From Paenibacillus sp. UBA6285 (lineage in GTDB: Bacteria > Bacillota > Bacilli > Paenibacillales > Paenibacillaceae): a DNA stretch of 13,947 nucleotides. The position numbers were made by a program, and so were the translations under genes. Within the stretch, counting starts at the first letter, position 1. The number at the start of each line of letters is the position of its first letter. The stretch lies in contig DJUJ01000037.1 in assembly GCA_002438345.1 (NCBI GenBank), positions 15,645 to 29,591 of the forward strand, in the 5' to 3' direction. The notes under the pieces were generated by a model. That model saw only the letters and a program-made list of their open reading frames with translations, was not told the DNA's origin and did no database searches. Positions 6,913 through 11,908 of the stretch are shown here, piece by piece.

Positions 6913-6940
6913 TTGTGGGGGTATTTACATGTGGTACACT
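6913..6940 (+). promoter_or_regulatory. Possible sigma-A promoter of the pgeF-ylmH run
   Basis: TTGTGG (6913-6918), 16 bp, TACACT (6935-6940), with TG one base upstream of the -10 (extended -10 form). A promoter is expected here because a terminator precedes and pgeF follows. The predicted start near 6947 falls on the Shine-Dalgarno of pgeF, leaving a very short leader, which weakens the call. The -35 part overlaps sequence resembling the right arm of the element at 6352-6409. Confidence 0.35.
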
Positions 6941-6957
6941 AAGGCGGAGGTGAGGAT

Positions 6958-7815
6958 ATGGAGCCGTTTGTGCAGGGGAAGGAAACACTTATGCTGCTCC
7001 ATCTGGAGCCTTGGCGTGAGGAGCATAAAGAAATTACAGCAGGTTTTACCGGTAGACAGGGAGGGGCTAGTAAAGAGCCTTATAACAGCCTGAATTGTGC
7101 GTTTCATGTTGGGGATGCTCCGGAAGATGTCTTAAGGAATCGTAGGGCACTTGCTGAAGCTCTTGATTTCAAGCCGGAAGCCTGGACCTGTGGGGAACAA
7201 ACCCATGGAGCGGAAATAGCAGTGGTAAGGGAAGCCGATCGTGGCCGGGGTCAAAAGGATAGAACGTCGGCATTTCAGACAACGGATGGTTTGCTTACCG
7301 ATGTGCCGGGAGTTTTGCTGACTTCTTTTTATGCGGATTGCGTCCCCCTTTACTTTTATGATCCAGTGCATCATGTCGTAGGTCTTGCGCATGCTGGCTG
7401 GAAGGGAACTGTGGCCTGGATTGCAGCAGCTATGGTGAATAAGATGGGGGTTGTATACGGTAGTCATCCGCAGGACATTATTGCAGCGATTGGTCCATCT
7501 ATTGGTGACTGCTGTTATGAGGTGGATGATTATGTGATGGAGCATGTCCGCCGGTTGGAGGGTGATCTGAATAAGCCGATAGAAACAGCTGGTACTGTCG
7601 GGCTATACAGAACATCTGACAAAGATGAGAACAAATACATGCTAAACTTGAAAGAAATGAATCGACGCATTATGATTAAAGCAGGAATATTGCCGACTCA
7701 TATCGAATGTACATCTTGGTGTACAAGCTGTAATCAAGATTTGTTCTTTTCTTATCGCAAAGAAAATGGGGTTACAGGCAGGATGACGAGCTGGATCGGA
7801 ATAAAGGAGAGTTGA
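6958..7815 (+). CDS. pgeF: Peptidoglycan editing factor PgeF / YfiH (DUF152, multicopper-polyphenol oxidoreductase family)
   Basis: Members of this family (YlmD in B. subtilis, YfiH in E. coli) are described as preventing misincorporation of serine into peptidoglycan precursors, or as laccase-like or purine nucleoside enzymes; the exact reaction here is not fixed by sequence. The 285 residues fit the family. Conserved metal-site residues are visible: His83 in GEQTHGAE, Cys128 in YADCVPL and His145 in LAHAGWKG. IAAIGPSIGDCCYEV (about 166-180) and the C-terminal CTSCNQDLFFSYRKENGVTGRM are further family blocks. ATG 6958 has a strong GGAGGTGAGG ribosome site (6945-6954). It is the first gene of a compact run; ylmE starts 3 nt after its stop, suggesting translational coupling. 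Confidence 0.93.
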   Translation: MEPFVQGKETLMLLHLEPWREEHKEITAGFTGRQGGASKEPYNSLNCAFHVGDAPEDVLRNRRALAEALDFKPEAWTCGEQTHGAEIAVVREADRGRGQKDRTSAFQTTDGLLTDVPGVLLTSFYADCVPLYFYDPVHHVVGLAHAGWKGTVAWIAAAMVNKMGVVYGSHPQDIIAAIGPSIGDCCYEVDDYVMEHVRRLEGDLNKPIETAGTVGLYRTSDKDENKYMLNLKEMNRRIMIKAGILPTHIECTSWCTSCNQDLFFSYRKENGVTGRMTSWIGIKES

Positions 7816-7818
7816 AAG

Positions 7819-8505
7819 TTGGCTTTAACACTGCAGGAGAGAATTGCTGAGGTAGAGGAACGTGTAACACGTGCCTGCGCGGCAAGCGGCCGGGATCGAA
7901 ATGACGTCAAGGTAATTGCAGTGACGAAATATGTTTCTCTGGAAATGGTGTCCTCCGTATTGGAGGCTGGCCTAGAGCATATTGCCGAGAGTCGCTGGCA
8001 GGATGCTGAGCACAAATGGAAGGTTTTAGGGGACCAAGGGACATGGCATTTTATCGGGCATTTGCAGACCAATAAGGTTAAAGACGTTATTGGCAAGTTT
8101 CCATATATACACTCTTTGGACCGGATATCCCTGGCACAAGAATTACACAAAAAGGCGATTGCCGCAGATCAGGAAGTGAATGTCTTTCTTCAAGTGAACA
8201 TCTCTGGAGAAGACACGAAGTTTGGTCTGTCGCCTGAGGCGGTACCTGGATTTTTACGTGAAATTGCTAGTCTCGACCGTGTAAAAGTAATTGGACTAAT
8301 GACGATGGCACCTTTAGAAGGTGATCCGGAGCTTACCCGTCCTGTATTTCGCGGACTTCGTGAGCTGCGCGATGAGCTCAATCAACTTGCTTTGACACCT
8401 GAGCCGATTACGGAGCTATCGATGGGAATGTCGAATGATTTTGAGGTAGCGATACAGGAAGGAGCCACCTGGGTACGCCTGGGTACGGTGTTAGTAGGCC
8501 ATTAG
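7819..8505 (+). CDS. ylmE: YggS/YlmE family PLP-binding protein (PLP homeostasis protein)
   Basis: Soluble fold-type III pyridoxal-phosphate protein of the YggS/PROSC family, involved in PLP homeostasis and amino acid balance and with no known substrate. It has 228 residues. The PLP lysine is Lys37 in [17 protein letters not shown] (77-86), [12 protein letters not shown] (about 127-138), LMTMAP (160-165) and [12 protein letters not shown] (201-212) are hallmark blocks. The usual GENR signature is replaced by AESRW (56-60), a local divergence. The start is TTG 7819 with AAAGGAGAG at 7803-7811, 7 nt away; no ATG lies nearby in frame. sepF follows with its Shine-Dalgarno overlapping the ylmE stop codon. 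Linkage to sepF is conserved in Gram-positive bacteria. Confidence 0.94.
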   Translation: MALTLQERIAEVEERVTRACAASGRDRNDVKVIAVTKYVSLEMVSSVLEAGLEHIAESRWQDAEHKWKVLGDQGTWHFIGHLQTNKVKDVIGKFPYIHSLDRISLAQELHKKAIAADQEVNVFLQVNISGEDTKFGLSPEAVPGFLREIASLDRVKVIGLMTMAPLEGDPELTRPVFRGLRELRDELNQLALTPEPITELSMGMSNDFEVAIQEGATWVRLGTVLVGH

Positions 8506-8516
8506 GAGGGATCGTG

Positions 8517-8960
8517 ATGAGCGTTATGAACCGATTTATGAGTTTTTTGGGCTTGCAGGAGGAAGAGGAAATTGTGGAGCGGGAGCAAATTTCCCATGAA
8601 GAGGATGAATATGAGCCAGCCCCTGTCGAAACCCGCAAAAATCAAAGGGGCAACGTTGTCAGTATCCATTCGCAAAAGAATGTAAAAGTTGTACTTTATG
8701 AGCCACGTTCGTACGATGAGGCTCAGGAAATTGCTGACCATCTCCGTTCTCACCGGACGGTAGTGATCAATCTTCAGCGCGTCCGTAACGATCAAGCGAT
8801 GAGAATTATTGATTTTCTTAGCGGAACTGTTTATGCCCTTGGTGGAGGAATCTCTAAAATTGGGGGCAATATATTTATGTGCACTCCAGATACCGTTGAA
8901 ATTCAAGGTGCCATTACGGAAATCTTAGGTGACGATCCAGACTATAACAGAATGAGGTGA
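8517..8960 (+). CDS. sepF: Cell division protein SepF
   Basis: SepF is a membrane-binding protein that polymerises into rings or arcs, binds the FtsZ C-terminal peptide and acts alongside FtsA in tethering the Z ring. With ATG 8517 it has 147 residues. Residues 1-12 ([12 protein letters not shown]) form the amphipathic membrane helix. An acidic linker (about 14-38, many Glu) follows, then the SepF core domain (about 56-138: [52 protein letters not shown]). GTG 8514 is also in frame but only 3 nt from the AGGAGGG (8504-8510), so ATG 8517 at 6 nt spacing is preferred. It sits between ylmE and ylmG as in B. subtilis. Confidence 0.97.
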   Translation: MSVMNRFMSFLGLQEEEEIVEREQISHEEDEYEPAPVETRKNQRGNVVSIHSQKNVKVVLYEPRSYDEAQEIADHLRSHRTVVINLQRVRNDQAMRIIDFLSGTVYALGGGISKIGGNIFMCTPDTVEIQGAITEILGDDPDYNRMR

Positions 8961-8967
8961 ATGAGCT

Positions 8968-9234
8968 TTGCTCCAAATTGATTCCATTATTGATATGCTG
9001 TTCAATATTTATTTTTACATGATTATTTTCTATGTACTGATGTCGTGGTTACCTAACGTTCGTGATACCTTTATCGGAGAACTGCTGAGTAAGCTTGTTG
9101 AGCCGTACTTGACGCCATTTCGTCGGTTTATTCCGCCACTCTTTGGTACGCTTGATATTTCCCCGATCATTGCACTACTCGTCTTGGAATTTGCGGCAGG
9201 TGGACTCAAATCCATTTTGCACTTAATTTTTTAG
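8968..9234 (+). CDS. ylmG: YggT family membrane protein YlmG
   Basis: Small integral membrane protein of the YggT family. Relatives in plastids and cyanobacteria affect nucleoid or plastid division, and the gene clusters with division genes in Gram-positives, but the molecular role is unresolved. The 88 residues hold two hydrophobic segments (about 5-27 and 62-86) around the signature PYLTPFRRFIPPLFGTLDISP (about 46-66), with positive charges in the loop. TTG 8968 is the start; GAGGTGA (8954-8960), lying on the sepF stop codon, is 7 nt upstream. This overlap suggests coupling to sepF. ylmH follows after 9 bp. Confidence 0.93.
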   Translation: MLQIDSIIDMLFNIYFYMIIFYVLMSWLPNVRDTFIGELLSKLVEPYLTPFRRFIPPLFGTLDISPIIALLVLEFAAGGLKSILHLIF

Positions 9235-9243
9235 GCAGAAGAT

Positions 9244-10026
9244 ATGAAGACAGAAGTTTACGGGCATTTTCATCCCGATGAAAGACAATTTGTGGACAAG
9301 GCTTGGGAATGGGTTACCCATGCAGGTGAATATCATGAGGCTAAATTGACCGAATTTCTAGATCCGCGCCAAGGATTTATTCTGCAGACTCTCGTCAACC
9401 GCCATCCAGACGTAATCGTCAGATGGGAGGGCGGTCATGCTGAGGCAGAGCGGAAGCGAGCACTGGTTGCTCCCGATTATCGTGAGCTGGATCATGAGGA
9501 TATGGAGATGAAGGTTCTTGCGATAACCTCCGGTGAACAAAAGTTTCTGGCGCTTGAGCATGGGGACTACATGGGTTCTATTCTGGGTCTTGGAGTAAAA
9601 CGTGACAAAATCGGTGATATTCATGTTCTGGACGATGGTTGTCATGTGGTAGTAGCTGCAGATATTGCAGATTATTTAGCCATGAATTTAACTGGAGTAC
9701 ACCGAATACAGGTGAGTACGGAGGTATTGCCACTTTCTTCCTTGCGTAATAGTGAGGTGAAGCTGGAAATGATGGATTTGACTGTAGCGTCCCTACGATT
9801 GGATGGCATTGCCGCAGATGTAACACGGCTTAGCCGAAGCAAAATTCTTGCTCCCATCAAGGCTGGACGCGTTCGGGTAAATTGGAAAGTGGAGGAAGAC
9901 CCTTCCTGCGGACTTAAAGATGGTGACATGGTATCTATTCAAGGATTTGGTCGATTCAAGGTTCTAGAGGTCGGTAGTTTGACGAAAAAGGGCCGATACC
10001 GTGTTCAGGTTGGTAAATTTGTGTGA
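9244..10026 (+). CDS. ylmH: S4-domain RNA-binding protein YlmH (RqcP paralogue)
   Basis: YlmH carries an RNA-binding S4 domain. Recent work on B. subtilis describes it as a paralogue of RqcP that can bind stalled 50S-peptidyl-tRNA complexes in ribosome-associated quality control; I state this from memory. The 260 residues match the family. The N-terminal two thirds (about 1-170) is the YlmH-specific region with GFILQTLVNRHPDV and YMGSILGLGVKRDKIGDI. The S4 domain is about 183-245 (LRLDGIAADVTRLSRSK, IKAGRVRVNW, GDMVSIQGFGRFKV). ATG 9244 has only a weak purine-rich upstream sequence (AGGCAGAAG, overlapping the end of ylmG), so translation may depend on coupling. It ends the compact ylm run. 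Confidence 0.94.
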   Translation: MKTEVYGHFHPDERQFVDKAWEWVTHAGEYHEAKLTEFLDPRQGFILQTLVNRHPDVIVRWEGGHAEAERKRALVAPDYRELDHEDMEMKVLAITSGEQKFLALEHGDYMGSILGLGVKRDKIGDIHVLDDGCHVVVAADIADYLAMNLTGVHRIQVSTEVLPLSSLRNSEVKLEMMDLTVASLRLDGIAADVTRLSRSKILAPIKAGRVRVNWKVEEDPSCGLKDGDMVSIQGFGRFKVLEVGSLTKKGRYRVQVGKFV

Positions 10027-10052
10027 ATCCCTTGCAGGAATCCGGCTTTACT

Positions 10053-10073
10053 TGTCGAAATTGATTATTTCGA
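10053..10073. promoter_or_regulatory. Inverted repeat with a perfect Spo0A-box core, ylmH-divIVA gap
   Basis: TGTCGAA (10053-10059) is an exact Spo0A box core. It is part of a perfect 7-bp inverted repeat TCGAAAT / ATTTCGA (10055-10061 and 10067-10073, 5-nt spacer), and TTGATT / AATCAA (10061-10066, 10077-10082) gives a second overlapping inverted repeat. It lies about 180 bp before divIVA. A 7-bp match can occur by chance. The rest of the 227-bp gap (10027-10253) shows no gene, clear terminator or strong sigma-A promoter. Confidence 0.35.
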
Positions 10074-10253
10074 GGGAATCAAACATTTTTAAAGCAGGGC
10101 GCCGATATTTTATAGAAGAGGCGAACCATGAATGGCAGTTGGAACGTCGATACATCCTCTGCCTTTACTTGAAGTACAGTCTTTCTTCTTTGTCTGCTGC
10201 GCAGGTATGGTTCAGAGACTTAGAAGGTCCGAAATTTCTAGGAGGTGCACAGC

Positions 10254-10766
10254 ATGCCATTAACACCGCTCGATATACATAACAAGGAGTTCTCTCGGAG
10301 ACTTCGCGGTTATGATGAGGACGAGGTCAACGAATTTCTGGATCAAGTGATCAAGGATTATGAAAGTGTCATCCGTGAGAACAAGGAGCTGCAGAATCAG
10401 CTTTTGTCCATTCAAGAGCGTCTGGATCATTTTGTGAATATTGAAGAGAGTTTATCGAAGACGATCTTAGTCGCTCAGGAAGCGGCGGATGATGTGAAGA
10501 ACAACTCCAAGAAGGAATCGCAGCTCATTATCAAGGAAGCGGAGAAGAACGCTGATCGGATTATTAACGAAGCGTTATCCAAATCCCGTAAGGTTGCTAT
10601 TGAGACTGAAGAATTGCGCAAGCAAGCTTCGATCTATCGCACCCGTTTCCGTACATTGGTGGAAGCTCAGCTCGAGCTGTTGTCACAGGATGACTGGAAT
10701 GCCTTGGAGAGTCGTGAGGCGAGCGAGAGCGTAACTTTTAAGGATGATGTTGGACATCGCATCTAA
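10254..10766 (+). CDS. divIVA: Cell division and polarity protein DivIVA
   Basis: DivIVA is a coiled-coil protein that binds negatively curved membrane at septa and poles and recruits MinJ/MinD and, in sporulation, chromosome-anchoring factors. From ATG 10254 it has 170 residues, close to the B. subtilis protein. TAGGAGGTG at 10239-10247 is 6 nt upstream; an upstream GTG (10245) lies inside this site and is rejected. The N-terminal lipid-binding domain (MPLTPLDIHNKEF, then LRGYDEDEVNEFLDQV, about 1-60) is followed by a long coiled coil (about 65-140: ILVAQEAADDVKNN, EAEKNADRIINEALSKSRK) and a short acidic tail. Arg18 is kept, but the membrane-inserting Phe17 of B. subtilis is Leu17 here, a conservative change. 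It lies between ylmH and ileS, the usual context. Confidence 0.97.
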   Translation: MPLTPLDIHNKEFSRRLRGYDEDEVNEFLDQVIKDYESVIRENKELQNQLLSIQERLDHFVNIEESLSKTILVAQEAADDVKNNSKKESQLIIKEAEKNADRIINEALSKSRKVAIETEELRKQASIYRTRFRTLVEAQLELLSQDDWNALESREASESVTFKDDVGHRI

Positions 10767-10837
10767 TGAATTGTGATGAATGAATGCCGATTTGGTTTGT
10801 GATTGGGCAGGATCTGGGGCTCTGGGGCCTTCGATCA

Positions 10838-11035
10838 AATTAGAGGGAATTTCTCCTGTTCTTTTTGGATTTTGGGTCTGTAAATTAGGTTAAGGGGAAA
10901 TTCTCCCTTTAATATCCTTGATTCGCTCTGGAATAGGGATATTGCTTGAATTTATAGGGGGGAATTCCCTCTAATTTATAATTTCAAACCAGAATCGGCT
11001 TAATAGAGGGAGTTATTCCCTCTATTTTTTATTTT
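10838..11035. repeat. Array of four imperfect palindromes (core AGAGGGAA-TTCCCTCT type)
   Basis: Cores: TAGAGGGAATTTCTCCTGTT (10841-10860); TTAAGGGGAAATTCTCCCTT, continuing TAA (10890-10912); a copy reading TTATAGGGGGGAATTCCCTC, continuing TAA (10952-10974); and AATAGAGGGAGTTATTCCCT, continuing CTA (11002-11024). Centres are about 49, 64 and 49 bp apart. The separating segments are also loosely alike (T-rich, then a motif like TCGCT or AATCGGCT). Each core can fold into a hairpin; the fourth is followed by TTTTTTATTTTT and could end divIVA transcription. Sequence divergence between units rules out a recent duplication. Confidence 0.75.
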
Positions 11036-11037
11036 TC
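11002..11037 (+). terminator. Probable divIVA terminator (fourth palindrome plus T-run)
   Basis: ATAGAGGGA (11003-11011) pairs with TCCCTCTAT (11017-11025), a perfect 9-bp stem around GTTAT or similar, then T-rich sequence to 11037. It is the only unit of the array with a strong T-run on the + strand and lies 74 bp before the -35 of the next promoter. Confidence 0.6.
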
Positions 11038-11110
11038 GCTAAAATCGATCATAATAAAGTATCTTCCACCAGCGCCGGTATACTTCTAATGCGGATTTGG
11101 CTAGCGGTTG

Positions 11111-11139
11111 TTGACATTTAGACTCAAAAAGTCTATAAA
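11111..11139 (+). promoter_or_regulatory. Sigma-A promoter of the ileS leader
   Basis: TTGACA (11111-11116), exactly 17 bp, TATAAA (11134-11139). This is a near-perfect vegetative promoter. Transcription would start near 11146, just before the T-box stem I. Confidence 0.88.
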
Positions 11140-11164
11140 TAGAACATATCTGTTTAAAGTTTAT

Positions 11165-11468
11165 ATGTATTCGATGACGGGACAAGTACGACAAGGTAAC
11201 GTTCTCCAGAGAGTCGGCGATTGCTGAGAGCCGATTGTTCGAACCCTGCCGGAAGATCTTCCCCTAGAAGTTAAGCTGAAGCGTTGATCGTGCGTAAGCT
11301 TAGCCGTCTGCCGGACGTTACACCGGACCTGTGCATGAGATTTACGCGCAGGACTGAGATTGTGCTGAATACACTCCCCTTAAGGATGTGCTCATGCTCA
11401 GAATTAGGGTGGTATCGCGAGCGTCGTCTCGCCCCTTTGGGGGTGAGGTGACGCTTATTTTGTTGTTT
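11165..11468 (+). ncRNA. T-box riboswitch, isoleucine-specific (ileS leader)
   Basis: This leader RNA senses uncharged tRNA-Ile and lets transcription continue into ileS. The T-box antiterminator sequence AGGGTGGTATCGCG is at 11406-11419; its TGGT would pair with an ACCA tRNA end, matching the A discriminator of tRNA-Ile. Stem I shows the loop-E half AGTA (11185-11188), the conserved AGAGAG bulge region (about 11208-11213), and GAA, G, then ATC at 11256-11258 as the specifier codon for Ile. The palindromic surroundings make the specifier register an inference. The competing terminator is annotated separately. The downstream gene is ileS, which agrees with the specifier. Confidence 0.93.
11420..11468 (+). 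terminator. T-box terminator hairpin
   Basis: AGCGTC (11420-11425) pairs with GACGCT (11450-11455), and inside it CTC and CCCC (11428-11435) pair with GGGG and GAG (11439-11447). TATTTTGTTGTTT follows (11456-11468). The left arm overlaps the 3' part of the antiterminator, as expected for the switch. The T-run is interrupted by G. Confidence 0.88.
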
Positions 11469-11865
11469 CGGGGGTGGCCATCCCCCTAAATCCCCCTTTC
11501 TAAGGGGGACCCCAAGGGCTACCGCCCTCTGGACCCCCGCAAAGTAAAGCCTCGTGCAAAAAGGTACGGTGGTGGAAGCGAACGGACTCATGTTGGCGAA
11601 GGAGCGGCCCATCTTAGGCTCCCCTGGCGGGTTCGCCTGCGGGGCCTTCACTGCTAGGGCAGGCCGGCGCTTCACTCGCCGGCCCATGTGGCACCCCGAG
11701 CCAGCGCTGCCCTGCGGGATCGCGGCTCGGGAGCCAAAGGCAAGAGCACAGGCGAACAGCTGCGCAAGTTCGCCCCGAGGCGCCCCGAGCCCCCGCTGCC
11801 CTAACGGGATCGCGGCTCGGGTGCCTGAGGTAAAGCGTGCCGCTTGCGGTGATAAGCGGGGGATC
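11469..11865. repeat. GC-rich, hairpin-dense block between T-box terminator and ileS
   Basis: About 400 bp clearly richer in G+C than its surroundings, made of successive inverted repeats: GGGGG/CCCCC (11470-11474, 11482-11486); CCCCCTT/AAGGGGG (11492-11498, 11502-11508); CCCC-GGCG/CGCC-GGGG (11621-11644); GGCCGGCG/CGCCGGCC (11662-11669, 11677-11684); GGCGAAC/GTTCGCC (11751-11757, 11768-11774); CCGCTT/AAGCGG (11840-11845, 11854-11859); and a duplicated hairpin (11694-11735 and 11783-11825). It also contains a fragment like the element at 6352-6409. Open frames across it are low-complexity and have no start context, so it is judged non-coding. It would be transcribed as part of the ileS leader. 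Confidence 0.7.
11694..11825. repeat. Direct repeat of a 42-bp hairpin unit, two copies 89 bp apart
   Basis: Copy A (11694-11735) and copy B (11783-11825) share CCCCGAGCC, CGCTGCCCT, CGGGATCGCGGCTCGGG and a terminal GCC. Each copy can fold by CCCGAGCC pairing with GGCTCGGG (8 bp). Differences are a short insertion (TAACGGG against TGCGGG) and a few substitutions in the loop; the stem is unchanged. Confidence 0.75.
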
Positions 11866-11908
11866 GAAAAGAGGTTAAAGACTAAACCATGAAAGGATTG
11901 ACCATCAC

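Larger units (their letters stand above)
10767..11107 (+). other. Non-coding divIVA-T-box gap holding a palindrome array
   Basis: No gene is seen. The first 70 bp are plain. From 10838 to about 11035 four related imperfect palindromes follow one another (annotated separately). After them an AAGTAT/ATACTT pair lies around 11058-11086 with a 17-nt loop. The stretch ends at the sigma-A promoter of the ileS leader. Confidence 0.6.

Noticed and set aside
10001..10282. 93-codon frame between ylmH and divIVA
   Set aside because: It overlaps both neighbours out of frame, and has neither a ribosome site nor a known family.
10838..11035. CRISPR-like array of repeats
   Set aside because: Units are short palindromes that differ from each other, spacing is uneven (49, 64, 49 bp), the separators are similar rather than unique, and no cas gene is near.
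11237..11245. GTTCGAACC resembling a tRNA T-arm
   Set aside because: It lies in stem I of the T-box; no acceptor, D or anticodon arms with tRNA spacing surround it.
11271..11687. 138-codon minus-strand frame across the T-box and GC-rich block
   Set aside because: It runs antisense over a well-supported riboswitch; the KGDLGGW-like stretch is typical of translated palindromic repeats.
11554..11892. 112-codon + strand frame in the GC-rich block
   Set aside because: Low-complexity Ala/Arg/Pro-rich product explained by the hairpin repeats, no ribosome site, no recognisable family.
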